In this document: positions 11,781 through 23,943 of the stretch, piece by piece
How the letters are laid out: the number at the start of each line of letters is the position of its first letter
Numbering within the stretch: the stretch's first letter is position 1
NCBI RefSeq assembly: GCF_046630445.1
Contig: NC_092341.1
Span: 26,302,001-26,366,000 of the forward strand
Direction: 5' to 3'
Length of the DNA stretch: 64,000 nucleotides
Source: Rutidosis leptorrhynchoides
Lineage: Eukaryota; Streptophyta; Magnoliopsida; Asterales; Asteraceae
Made by a program: the position numbers and the translations under genes
The notes under the pieces: model-generated
What the model saw: the letters and a program-made list of their open reading frames with translations, nothing else
The model's database searches: none
Told to the model about the DNA's origin: nothing

Positions 11781-12045
11781 TTATTGACAAAGTATAACTT
11801 TTCTTTGTTCTTTTGAGGAGTATAATTTTTCTTAATAAAAGAAACTTAAAGGTGTATCCAAAATATTTTTGAATTAAAATCTAGCTACATGCTTAATACC
11901 GAAAATTCTAACCTTGTGTCACGGCACAAAATAAACTACTAAAATGTGGGCTCTAACTTTCCTTACATTAATTGTAATAGAGGGCCTTAGTAGTCCAGTT
12001 TTTCTATACTTAAAGTCCATCATATAATTTCATAATTCCTTTTTT

Positions 12046-12350
12046 TTTAAGGTAATAATATATTAGATCATCAACTGTTACAGTGCAAATTGGAGGACAC
12101 ACCCAACCCATGTAAAACCAACATGAATCACAACCATACAAGACTAGCCAAACAAATACCAAAAACAACAAATACAACTAAAACTATCACACCAGATTAT
12201 TACGGAGTACTTCATAACTCCTCCTTACTAAACTGAAGTTGATTAAAGGCCATGGAACCCTCACTTAGAGGCTTCCCGTCACTCCGTGATAGGAGCTCGT
12301 GGTTGCCTCGCTATCCACTACATGTATGACTTCGCCCTCCTTCGCCGTGA
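12046..12350 (-). mobile_element. Second poly(T)-headed retroposed remnant
   Basis: TTTTTTTTAAGGTAATAAT followed by about 300 nt without coding capacity, similar in layout to the remnant at 11490. Its right edge, near the GACGAAGTTATAC stretch, is not sharply defined. Confidence 0.35.
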
Positions 12351-12768
12351 ACGACGAAGTTATACATTCATTTCTTGGCTCATAATGCATTAATACTTAT
12401 CACTTACGCATTATATTATTTATTAAAAAAATATAATAGGTCGAATTTGTTTAAGGAAGTGTATGATAATTTGAAGTTAATCTGTTGTTTAGTGTTGGAA
12501 GGAAATATTGACATGGTAATGCATTAGTACTTGTCTTTTGTTTCAACTTTCAAGAAAATTAAATTAAAAATATTGATAATAACCAAAAATTCAAGCAGAA
12601 ACCAGAGCATTCAACCCACAGGCGCACAACGCATACGTATTTATTCAAATTATATACCTGCAAAACACCTGAAAACCACTACAAAAATATGATTTCCAGT
12701 TTCAGTGCACCGTCTCTATCAACAACTATATTTTTCTTACTAGCAATCAAAAGTTCAATTATAATCAA
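12351..12768. other. 3' flank of the serine-rich gene
   Basis: AT-rich intergenic sequence. The minus-strand 3' UTR and polyadenylation signals of the serine-rich gene should fall here; several AATAAA-like runs exist but none stands out. Confidence 0.4.
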
Positions 12769-13404
12769 CTAATCATCAGTTTTCGACATAACCGAAAGCC
12801 GACTCGGCTTCGGTTGAAAATCGCTACGTCGTCTCTGCTGATGCGACGACGGTCGAATCAACGCCGATAACGCACGTTTCATCAAATCTCCTTCAACTGT
12901 CCCAATCCTCACTAATGAATTCGTCATAGCCGATCTCCGTGCGTACAATCTATGCGAATGATACGACGCCGTTGTATCTTTATTATTATGACTTTGAGTA
13001 CCGTTTCTATGCAATTTACACCGAAAAGATCCAGGATGAGTCGTCGGTGAACACATGCACGTTTTCTTCGCTCCATTGCTCCACAGTTTATTACAATTAT
13101 TGTTACTGATACTCTTATTGACGTTTTGATTCGGTTTATTATGCGACGTTGATGTGGCGGAATCGTTTCGACGGTCGATTGAAAACCGTACGGACGGTGT
13201 TGATGCGACGACGTGGCGGATGGTGATTCGATTAGGAGAGGTAGATCTTGTAGGAGATGAGAAGCTTGACATTGATGAAGAGAACGTAGATGAAGATGAT
13301 GAAATTGTGGATGAGTAAAAAATTTCAGATGGTGAAATTGATCGTTGAAGCTTTTTATTAGCCATTGGTGAATTGTAAGATTTAGTTTTTGATGAATTCA
13401 TCAT
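12769..13404 (-). CDS. Serine-rich protein of unknown function
   Basis: Complete intronless frame of 211 residues. The N-terminal half is a serine-rich, low-complexity stretch (ISSSSSTFSSSMSSFSS). Then comes a Cys-containing motif CMCSPTTHPGSFRCKLHRN, and a conserved C-terminal block with SAMTNSLVRIGTVEGDLMKR followed by IRPSSHQ and PSRLSVMSK. I recognise this as the plant 'serine-rich protein-related' family (Arabidopsis At5g11090-like). No enzyme domain, signal peptide or membrane segment is visible; the arginine-rich tail suggests a nuclear or cytosolic protein. No stops or frameshifts, and a TATA box lies about 110 bp upstream, so it looks functional. Confidence 0.88.
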   Translation of the reverse strand: MMNSSKTKSYNSPMANKKLQRSISPSEIFYSSTISSSSSTFSSSMSSFSSPTRSTSPNRITIRHVVASTPSVRFSIDRRNDSATSTSHNKPNQNVNKSISNNNCNKLWSNGAKKTCMCSPTTHPGSFRCKLHRNGTQSHNNKDTTASYHSHRLYARRSAMTNSLVRIGTVEGDLMKRALSALIRPSSHQQRRRSDFQPKPSRLSVMSKTDD

Positions 13405-13510
13405 TGAATTGATGGAATAGAATTTGAATTTTGAGAATTGGATTGAAAAGTTGGGGATTAGGGTTTGAATTTCAATTTTGCGAAACCTGAAGAAACAGGG
13501 GGCGGGGTTG

Positions 13511-13518
13511 TTTATATA
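13511..13518 (-). promoter_or_regulatory. TATA box of the serine-rich gene
   Basis: Minus-strand TATATAAA, about 107 bp upstream of the ATG at 13404, which leaves room for a 5' UTR of about 75 nt. Confidence 0.65.
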
Positions 13519-13692
13519 GTAGAGGTGGTGAATGTGAGGGAGAGGTAAAATCGTAATTAAGTGGTGATGTGGTGTTATTTATTTTATAATAAATATTAAA
13601 GTTTTCGTTTGAGTCGGTTTGTTATGAATGGGGCCCGCTACGGGCAGTTAGTCCTTGGGAAGAGTATAGTGTCGTCACGCTCAGCGTGAAAT

Positions 13693-13700
13693 TCACGTGA
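13693..13700. promoter_or_regulatory. G-box palindrome
   Basis: TCACGTGA contains the CACGTG core bound by plant bHLH and bZIP factors. It lies about 290 bp upstream of the serine-rich ATG. Use in vivo is inference. Confidence 0.45.
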
Positions 13701-13863
13701 GTTAGTAGCGTTCATCCTGAATTTTATTTGGTAAAATAGAGAGTAGAAAAAAATAAAAATATTATAATAAATATCCTTAATGTTAATTATTGCTGATACA
13801 GTAGTTGGCCCAATGGCCCACTTCGTTGATTAAAAAAATAAAATAAAATAAAATAAAGGTTGT

Positions 13864-13893
13864 TGACGTCATGGTGACACAAGTATGACGTCA
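13864..13893. promoter_or_regulatory. Twin TGACGTCA bZIP sites
   Basis: Two perfect TGACGTCA palindromes at 13864-13871 and 13886-13893, 22 bp start to start (about two helical turns), as in as-1-like elements that bind TGA-type bZIP dimers. They lie about 460 bp upstream of the serine-rich gene. Confidence 0.5.
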
Positions 13894-15049
13894 GCTAGGA
13901 ACAACAGACAACGATCAAATTGGGCCAATACCACACACTCAAAGCGATATGCATAGCTTCGCCTGATATTATTTTTTAAATTATCTCTGATTTCTGTTGT
14001 TTTGTATTTTAGGGTCTGTGGTTTGGTACATGTTAAATGATATGTGTTGTAGTTTGTTTAAGTTAAATGGATTAGCTTGGTGGTTCGGTTCTGTTTATGT
14101 AACGAATGATCACAAGCTTAAGTTGAGTTCTGATTTTTTTTTTTTTTTTTTTTTAATTACTACTAGCAATTAAATCATACATCATACATCTATATAAATC
14201 GGTAAGGCTTTTGGACACGTGTTGCAACCTGGTTTCTCCTCAGCAATTCTAATTTTCTCAGAATTTAAAAAAAAAAAAACACTAATTAAATGAGTCTGAC
14301 GCGTGTCCTTCAAAACCACTGATTTGAGGCGGGCAGTTACTTTAAAAATTAGGGTTAACAAAACTTCCGTCAAAAATCACTCCAATCAAAATTAATTGGT
14401 TCATTGCATCCAATACTCGGATATCATCTCCTTCGATTTATCTTTCAATATCCTATTCAATAATATAATCTCCTTCGGTTTGTTCAATCCATCAATCCAT
14501 GAATCGCCTCCTATAATTTTGATTCAATAGGAATTAATTGCAGGTTTGTTACGAATTAATTCATCTGATGTTTTCTTAGAAGTTCTTAAAGACGAAATCA
14601 AATTGGTTGATTAGGGTTATTCATCATAAATGTCGCAATAAAATTAGGGTAATGAATTTTTTTGTTAATTTTCAGGAATCACGATGAAGAAGGCGAGTAG
14701 TTGATGGATTACGCTGACGACATTCAATCTGACGGCGGTTAGATATTGGCTCCTACTCCAGGTTGACTATGATATCAAACTGGTTAAAACGATCGATTAT
14801 GGGCTTAAGTTTGACGTTTAGTAAAGTTTGTTTGATGAATAAAGATGTTTTGATTGAATAATAATTATATTTTTGCACTCCAAGTGTTCGCTTAAATGCT
14901 TGAATGAAAGACTCTATGCTTTGTTCATTAATAATAACGTATTGTTGATAAAATTTATTCTATATTTTGTTGATTGCATACATGTGTTTTTGTTTAGCTT
15001 ATAGAATGATTTTATGTTTATCTGGAGACATCTATTTTGTCAGCACACT
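13894..15049. other. Intergenic region left of element F
   Basis: Contains a T run (about 14137-14154), a TTTTCAG acceptor-like site near 14675 followed by two very short ORFs, and TA-rich sequence. It could be the decayed 5' part of a host gene, but no homology was recognised. It ends in the ACACT target duplication (15045-15049) of element F. Confidence 0.4.
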
Positions 15050-15817
15050 TGTGACAACCCGGAAATTTCCAACCAAATTTAAACTTTAATCTTTATATGT
15101 TTCCGACACGATAAGCAATATTTGTTAAGTTAAATTTCAAGAATTTTAAACTATGTTCATACATTCATTCAACCTCGACAAAGTTCAAACGATTCACGAA
15201 CTATTAAACGAATATGATTATATATGTATATGTGTATATATATTATAACTTGAAACGTAAACAAAATATTAGATTAAATACTTTATATGATTGTATCTGT
15301 TTCAAAATGTTTATCAATGGAATTAGAAGATAAGATCAAATGATTGAATTATCAGATATATTGAATTATGATTACAAGTCTCTGTTGAAAGGTCCACGTT
15401 GATTTGAGAAATCTTTCCATTTTAACAATATTCGGAAAATGGTAAAGTGATTTATAAATAAGAACAAATTATCAATCATTGAGAACTAGACAAAGGATAG
15501 TGGAAGATTGAATCTCATAAAGACTCGATTGATCTATTTAGTTTCAAACGTACAAAAACGTTTTCAGTTTAAAAAGAACTTTATTATTAAAACGTATATA
15601 ACTTTTATAAATATCTAGAACTACTTTTGACAACTCATTACTTAACTAGTATGATAAAGATAACGATATTTATATTTTATTTTATTAAATATATATAACG
15701 ATTTAAATTAATATTATATATATTTATACGCATATTATACGTACATAGTTTTATACTTTTACTATACTTAAACTTTACCTTTACTTTATTTTTACTTTAC
15801 TTTAACTTTAATAATTC

Positions 15818-15958
15818 ACTTTAATAATTCATACTTTAATAATTTACTTTAATAATTCATACTTTAATAATTCACTTTAATAATTCATACTTTAATAATT
15901 CATACTTTAATAATTCATTTTAATAATTCATACTTTAATAATTCACTTTAATAATTCA
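15818..15958 (+). repeat. Minisatellite in the F LTR
   Basis: Tandem CTTTAATAATTCA and CATACTTTAATAATTCA units; repeated in the 3' LTR at about 24702-24852. Confidence 0.85.
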
Positions 15959-16736
15959 AAAATCTATTATAAATAGAATTCAATAGGTTTCATTATTTCA
16001 TAGAAACTTGAAAATATTTTTCTCTAAACTCTCTCAATCGATTTACATATATATATTTACTCCGTATTATTTCAAGATATTATTAGTATACATAAAATAT
16101 TACGACGGAGTGCTGTCCAAGTGATTTCGAAATTGTTTTTCGAGTATGATAGGATTAAGGAAATTATGGGTTATAGCTATGGAGGTGATTGAGTATGGTT
16201 CATGGGTATGCTCGTGAGGTCAATATAGTGTTTATCATTTCCGTTGCGTCTACGTACCTTTCCTACAATATTGAATCTCAATATTGATACGTGAGTACTC
16301 ATAATTTAACTTTTACATACTAATAGTGTATCCCTGACTAGTGCTAGAGTATTTAGGATTATGCATGCTTGTACTTTTGATATTGCCCTTAGACAGGTTA
16401 GGTTGAATCTTGAATTAGTTACACTTGCGGTTGAGATAAGGTATAAGATATGCATGTCCTTGGAAAGCTAGCGAAAAATTAAGAACTTTTCCTTTAGATA
16501 TCGAATGGATTCGATGAACGGATTAAAAGTTATAATCAATTAAATTTTCGATATTTTTATTAAAAATGAATATTATTATTATTGTCGTTTTTATCGTCGT
16601 TCTAGTTTTATATTATTATTATCATTATTATTATCTTTATCAATAAAAGGGATTTATCATTAAAAATTGTTATTTTTTTTATTATTACTATCGTTATTAT
16701 CGTTAAAGTTATAATTAGTATTATTATTATTATCCA

Positions 16737-16836
<100 letters not shown>

Positions 16837-18783
16837 GTATATTAGTATTATTATTATTATTATCATTATTAATATATATATCATTATTTAAAAATGGTTA
16901 TTGTTATTGTTATTATTATTATTACTATATTATCATTAAGATAATTATTAGTATTATCGTTAATAATGTTATAGTAACTATCATTATTAATATTAGTGTA
17001 ATTAAAATAAATATTTGTAACACCTAATTATTTTGATTACTATTATTATCATTATTATGAACACGATATAAAAGACAATTAAAAGCTATTAAACGAAACG
17101 ATTAGGAAATAATGAGTAAGAGTATCATGATGAAATTAAAATATTATAAGATATTGATTTAGATAAAATTATCGTTCTTATTATTTTTATCACTACTATT
17201 ATTATTAAAAGTATCGTTAGTATTAAAACTATCATTTTAACAAAAATTATCATTTTAATAGAAATGTCATTGTTACTATAAAATATCATTATTATTATTA
17301 TTTTAAATAGAATTATTATTTTAAAGATAATATTAAAAATTATCGTAAATATTAAAGTTATCATAATTAGAATTATCGTTTTATCATAATGTCATCCTTG
17401 TAATTATAAATATTGATATTTTTATAATAATAATTATTATTATAAAATAATACAACTTTTACTTACTATCATTATAGATATTATTTTATCAAATAAATAT
17501 GTGATACAAACATATTTTACTACGTCTAATAACTTACTTTAATAATACCTATCATATTATCTTTATGATATTAAATGAACCCTATAAATTTTATTACTTA
17601 ATATATATAAAAGTATATTTTATTATATAAATTTAATATAAAATTTTATTTATTAATAAATAAATTATATTATTTACTCTAATAAATCTTTTAAAAATAT
17701 TTAAAAATATAAAACGACGATATTTAAACTATATATTAATCATGTATAGATTTTTGGAAATTATTTTGAGTCAAATTTACTTTTGTTGACTTTTGCATAT
17801 TAGTCTCGAGCATTAGGATTGTGGTACACTATGACTTGACCTAATTTGTTAGACAAATATTGACCAACACATAAATATATATAATTAATTTAGGTTCGTG
17901 AATCCGAGGCCAACCTTGCACTTGTTCAATGACGTTATATGTATTTTTACTACGAAATACAGTATGGTGAGTTTCATTTGCCTTTTTACCCTTTATATTT
18001 TTGGGACTGAGAATACATGCGCTTTTATAAATGTTTGACGAAATAGACACAAGTAATTGAAACTACATTCTATGGTTGAATTATCGAAATCGAATATGCC
18101 CCTTTTTATTAAAGTCTGGTAATCTAAGAATTAGGGAACAGACACCCTAATTAACGCGAATCCTAAAGATAGATCTATTGGGCCTAACAAACCCCATCCA
18201 AAGTACCGGATGCTTTAGTACTTCGAAATTTATATCATGTCCGAAGGAGGATCCTGGAATGATAGGGGATATTCTTATATGTATCTAGTTAATGTCGGTT
18301 ACCAGGTGTTCACCATATGAATGATTATTTTGTCTCTATGCATGGGACGTATATTTATGAGAACTGGAAATGAAATTCTTGTGGTCTATTAAAATGATGG
18401 AAATAAATGATTGTGATAAACTAATGAACTCACCAACCTTTTGGTTGACACTTTAAAGCATGTTTATTCTCAGGTGTTAAAGAAATCTTCCGCTGTGCAT
18501 TTGCTCATTTTAAAGATATTACTTGGAGTCTTTCATAGCATATTTCGAAGAACGTTGCATTCGAGTCATTGAGTTCATCAAAGATTATTATTAAATCAAT
18601 TTATAGTTGGATAGTGGATATTATGAAATGGTATGCATGCCTGTCAATTTTCGATGTAAAGAAAGTTTGTCTTTTAAAAACGAATGCAATGTTTGTAAAA
18701 TGTATCATATAGAGGTCAAATACCTCGCAATGTAATCAACTATTGTGAATCGTTTATAATGTATATGAACGGGTCCTTTCAGT

Positions 18784-18795
18784 TGGTATCAGAGC
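18784..18795 (+). other. Primer-binding site of element F
   Basis: TGGTATCAGAGC, complementary to initiator tRNA-Met, 2 nt after the 5' LTR end. Sets the plus orientation. Confidence 0.93.
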
Positions 18796-19120
18796 GGTAG
18801 TCTTAGCGAACTAGGTCTGCATTAGTGTGTCTAACTGATAAGTCGATAGGATGCATTAGTGAGTCTGGACTTCGACCGTGTCTGCATGTCAAAAGTTTTG
18901 CTTATCATTTTGTGTCAAAAATTAACTACTTCTCATCCTCAGGAAATTACCTGCTTATCATTTTTAGTCTAAGACACGTCTTGCTGCATTGATTGCATGA
19001 ATAGTGTATAGACAAAAATTCATATCTTAGCATATCTGCTAAATGATATCTTATCGTATCTGTTACTTTAAACTTTGACTGACATATCCCGCAAAGTCCT
19101 CCGTAATCTACGAAATCTTT

Positions 19121-19122
<2 letters not shown>

Positions 19123-19214
<92 letters not shown>
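19123..19214 (+). repeat. (AT)n repeat 1 in element F
   Basis: About 92 bp of uninterrupted AT, upstream of the gag-position ORF. Confidence 0.95.
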
Positions 19215-19216
<2 letters not shown>

Positions 19217-19293
19217 TATGTAATTAGAATACCATCCGTTAGCCAAAATCATTTCATATCGGAAAAAAAAAATCCTTTATCCAATCGTACGAA

Positions 19294-19719
19294 ATGGAAT
19301 TCGTCATAAGTTCAAGTCACTCAGATTCCGAAATGGAATCCCATTCAAGCTCCGAAAGCAGTGTGATCAGAATAGATCAACCAATCAGTCATCACCTATT
19401 CTGGATGAATTGGGGATGGGTTCGTAGCCTCCTCAATCATTGGAGACAAGAAGAAGGTGATCCCTTCCATCCACCACATTGCCCTCTTGACGAAGAACCT
19501 GAAGCACTTACCGACGAACCTGTCCGAAACACCATTTTCTCGCTCATTTCTAGAGTATCTCGTCACGATTATATATTACATCAAATTTTAGATTTTATTT
19601 ATTCGATCGTCCGAACCGACAATCACCCCGGTGTAATAGAAGAAGTCAACGAGCTTCGCGCTCGGGTAGTGGCTTTGGAGAATATGGTGCAGAGATTACA
19701 AACGCCAGCAGCAGCATGA
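19294..19719 (+). CDS. Hypothetical gag-position ORF of element F
   Basis: 141 residues, ATG start. The N terminus is serine and acid rich (SSSHSDSEMESHSSSESS), and the C-terminal end is a likely short coiled coil (EEVNELRARVVALENMVQRL) ending in PAAA. It sits about 500 nt after the PBS, where gag should be, and has an acidic start like the gag of element A (63696), but no capsid homology or zinc knuckle is visible. Beyond the stop, the same kind of Pro/Thr/Asn-rich composition continues through several stops to about 19865, so this is probably the N-terminal remnant of a gag. Confidence 0.45.
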   Translation: MEFVISSSHSDSEMESHSSSESSVIRIDQPISHHLFWMNWGWVRSLLNHWRQEEGDPFHPPHCPLDEEPEALTDEPVRNTIFSLISRVSRHDYILHQILDFIYSIVRTDNHPGVIEEVNELRARVVALENMVQRLQTPAAA

Positions 19720-20238
19720 GCAGCATAACCAGTACCACCATCATCAATGCCAACAGTACCATTACCACCTCCAACCACAACCACGTCGTAAACCTCAACT
19801 TCACAATCTGTCCCACGAGCATCAACGTCATACGCACCATAGATACCAAGGAGTACCAACAACAATAACTGACGAAGTATTAATTCATTACTTCATTGGA
19901 GAAACATTCCGCGGCGATTATGTAATCTCTAAAGTCTTAGAGGTTATCTAATCTAGCCCTAACCATAAATCAGTTAAGCGAACCAAAATGATAGAAGGAA
20001 GAGTAGAAACCCTGACAAAAATGGTGTGTGATTAACAAGCTAAACTTGCTTTACCAACAGCATCAACAGTACCGTCAGCGTTACCAGCATCATCAGTACA
20101 GTCAACATCCGAATCAACAACATCGATAACATCACAAACTTCGTCAGTTCAAGAATCACTGTGGACATCATTACGAATCAATAACGTGTATATTGTATCA
20201 ACGAGTTATGAAGAATTAACTCATTCCCTCTGAAGAAA

Positions 20239-20340
<102 letters not shown>

Positions 20341-22936
20341 AAATAAATCTTTCCGTGCTAAGCTATTGTGTGTGAATCTTAACTACTCGGTTAATTCATA
20401 TTACAAATATGCAATAATGTACGTCCTTCGGCCGCAACTTAACCAGCGTTAACTACAATCTCTGTCGCAATTCAACAAATTCCAATTCATATTAAATCAA
20501 GTATATATTTGATTTTACACTTTCATCATCGATGTACCCGAAACTTTTCAGATAACATCATTCGTACTTTGCGAAATTCACAAGAATTCCACGAACCGAA
20601 CATCATACATCAACAAATAACGAAGTATTGATTCATAATTTCAATGTCATTAAAGAAATACTGCGTAAAAGTTATGTACTTTTTAAAGCCTTTAGGGATT
20701 ATTCAATTCTAGTTTCAATCGTAAATCAAATGAGTTTAATTTAACATTAACTCATTAAATCTATGTTACATCTGAAGAAAATATACATATATATATTTTC
20801 ATAAAGACTGTAATAAAATTCTTTTGTACAAAATATTAATTGTGAATTTTTTTTAACGGGTAGGTAATACCTGAGAGATATATAAATTCACAATTAATAT
20901 GTTACATTCTTCGAATCTGATTCAGCAAATTATCCATTATACTCCCTACTTTCACAACAATATACATTCTTTTATAGAAATCAAAACAACCATACTCATT
21001 CAAAATTTAATTACATATTCTGATTTTGAAATCTCAAAATTCAACTTGAGATATGACCAAAATCATCACTCTTAGATCCTTACATCTTTCACAAGCTATA
21101 TTTTGACTTCAAAACTGTGTTAGAACATTAAATGTATGTTAACGATTACAATATGTGTTCAAACCCTTCAAAAATTTCTGAAGACACTTCGAATGATGAG
21201 CAATCGAGATGATGATCCAACCACATGTTACCCACAGTTATATACCCGAAAAACTCTTGAAACCAAAGTAAAAGTTTAAACAACGTATCCGCGTCAGATT
21301 CTTTGGTATTTATTAGCAAAAATAACTTTGCGACTCCTATTCAAAGTAGCCAGTTTTGTCACAGCTCCAGCAAGTCAACTTCGACTTTTCAGTCAGACTA
21401 ACCTTATTATAACGTTGAGATATACACCATCATTACCAGGGAACCTTTTACATTCCACTACATTATTAGCAGATGTACCAACAACTTCATTACCCTTTGA
21501 CTTTAGCCTCTCCAAAAAGTCATTATAATTATTCATTGAAACTCCATCATTTACTCATTCGCATCTTGTAATGAGAATTGTCATACGAATCATTGGGAAT
21601 TAGCAATCAGTATTTTGAAATCTCGCAGCATATCTACGCCAACAGTTATATGTGTATATATAAAGTCTATCTTCTGGACTTAATTTGAATGTGAAGTTTC
21701 TGAAAAACACTCCGAACTACGAATTGGTTCTCCGAAAATGGAAAAATTGCTGATGAAGCAGCAAAAACTATAAACGACTTTAAACGGTAAAAGCTGGATG
21801 ATAATGATGAAGTGTGCTGGCAAAGCGCAGAAAAAGAGAAGTTTTGGAACTGGAAAACGGATTGAGCAAAGTAGGAAGGAGGCTGTGGACAAATTACAAA
21901 GACTGAACCTGACTTCAAAGGATCCAAATGACTCAGTACCTGCTGAAGTCATTAACGAATACCTTGCTCCTGACTCTAAACCCCTGCGGACAATATTCTT
22001 CATCATCCTCTGATATTAGAAATTCTAAAATATCATCATATCTTTCATTATAAATATCCTCCATATTTCTAAAGTTATTTTCTTAATTTTTCTTATTTGA
22101 AACCATTTACCTCTTCGCGCTATCTGTATTACATCATAAAAGAAACTATTTTAGTTTCTAAATTCTGAAACATTCAAGTTTAAAATAGGAATATTTTGAA
22201 GTATTGTTGGGAACTGAAGCATGAATTAGTATAATATAATGACACTTGATCAATGTGATTATATTACAGTAAGTCATGATGAGTTTCTAAATGGAACGTG
22301 ATGATTCACAGATCATAACATCATCATGTGCCATGTTATATGACTCATGTGCCATGTTATACGACTCTTGTATTCTATTTAACCTCTAAAATATCAAAAA
22401 AATATTTCTTGATGATTCGGCCTTTTCCAAGGTATTCTAGTAATTTGACAAGTCAAGATCATGCCATCACAATTTCCTTCCTAGAACATTAACAATGTTC
22501 ATTCCGAAATTCATATCTGTGAATTCTGGACCATTACAAGCGGTGCTTAATCGCAAGAAGAAGAAACGAAAGGACAAAACTCCGAAATAGAAATTGGGGT
22601 ATAAATTGCAGCAAATAAATGAGAGCATTAACTGTGAATGATAATTATTATAGAAGACAGAAGCAGAGACTTTGAAATATAAGGGAACATATAAAGCCCA
22701 ACGACAAACCAGAAATTATAAACCATATATATCGATGCATATAGCAATATAAAGACACGGGAGAACTAGAAACACTATAAACCCAAGAGTATAGTAGAAG
22801 TAAATAGATTCTTCCGACGGTAGATGAAAAAGAAGAATGACCGATATGAAAGTTAGAAGTATATCGAGAATCAGAACTGGATGGAGCATATTGATGAATA
22901 CTTTAAAATATGGGTTGAAGGGGAAAGAATAGAAGG
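20341..22936 (+). other. Internal region of F without recognised genes
   Basis: Includes the second copy of the internal duplication (20612-20800) and a motif AACGGGTAGGTAATACC near 20857 resembling the sequence just before the 3' LTR. At 21690-22013 only short frames with stops are present. Nothing matched a protein family I recognise. Confidence 0.5.
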
Positions 22937-23553
22937 TGATGAAACATGACTAGGAACTTAGAAATCAACAGATTTAACTCACACAATGGCAGAATAAGTG
23001 AATCAAACCCTCTAGTGAATAGGTTAAGTTTTTTTTTGATTAATTTAGTTAACCCACAACTAAATCAAGTGTGATTAGATCAACACCTAGAGCTATTATT
23101 CACCACCTGGGTGATTTGGACTGAGAGAGAATCGGAGGAGCTCACTAGATCTGAGTGTGTGTAACAAATGAGAGGCTTAACCTAAAATGAAGAACATAAG
23201 ACTTTATATACCCCTGCTGTTGACTCACCCATACGATTCATTCATCACACGTACGAGTTAGCTTCATCAGCCGTACGGGTGATCACTCACTCGTGTCTTC
23301 TCATTTAGGTTGTAATTGTGACTTAGCTCAGCATCAACCATGCGTATGAGCCTGTCAGCTGTACTAGTGAGGCTTCACTCGTACGTCTGACTAAGTCTAA
23401 CATAGTCAAACATCTAAATCTCATTCCTGCAGTTCCTGTAACCACATACAAACACGGATAGGATAATAACGAGCAATCATGGTGGCCTGTGAACTGTTGT
23501 ACCTGCAATGGACGTGGGTAGATGTCTAGGGACTTGCATAAAATGCATCAACA
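22937..23553 (-). mobile_element. Solo copia-type LTR inside element F
   Basis: 617 bp with perfect flanking GAAGG (22932-22936 and 23554-23558). On the minus strand it starts TGTTGATGCATTTTATGCAA, a form common in plant copia LTRs, and includes GGTATATAAAG as a likely TATA box. No internal region, so it is a solo LTR. It is younger than element F. Confidence 0.9.
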
Positions 23554-23907
23554 GAAGGTGTGAGTTGTAAGGAAACAAAGGAGGTGAATTTATAAGAAAA
23601 TCTTCGACAGAACAATTAAAATGGACGATCGCATTTAAAGCGGATCCTAATTCCCTTGATTACCGGAGAGTCGAATCTTATTAAGAAGATTTTCTTTAAA
23701 TCCCTTAAAATCTGGAAATCAATCATATCTACATCAAATGATAAGATGAATCTACACTTACTCATTTCACTATTCTATGTTAGCTTCATTCGTACTCTTC
23801 ATATAAATGAATTGTTTATCCAAATTATTCGCTGATGATAAAACTCTAATTTTCAGCCCGTATGCATCATGAAAACATACTTATTATCATTCACGACCTT
23901 TCCACTC

Positions 23908-23926
23908 AAATTTCGGGACGAAATTT
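23908..23926 (+). other. Conserved dyad before the F 3' LTR
   Basis: AAATTTCGGGACGAAATTT is a perfect 8+3+8 inverted repeat 17 nt before the 3' LTR. The identical motif precedes the 3' LTR of element B (57533-57551, minus). Similar sequences sit at the pol end of Tekay/Del elements. Confidence 0.75.
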
Positions 23927-23943
23927 CTTTAACGGGTAGGTAC

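Noticed and set aside
14676-14740. Short ORF after a TTTTCAG acceptor-like site, possible gene 5' end
   Set aside because: Only about a dozen codons before a stop, and no downstream exon found before element F.
17125-17364. 79-residue Ile-rich ORF, repeated at 26002-26241
   Set aside because: Low-complexity AT-rich LTR sequence; present twice because the two LTRs of F are copies.
18947-19252. 101-residue minus-strand ORF rich in Tyr-Ile
   Set aside because: It is a translation of the (AT)n microsatellite.
21798-22013. 71-residue Lys/Arg-rich ORF in element F
   Set aside because: Short, overlapped by frames of similar length on the other strand, no recognisable family.
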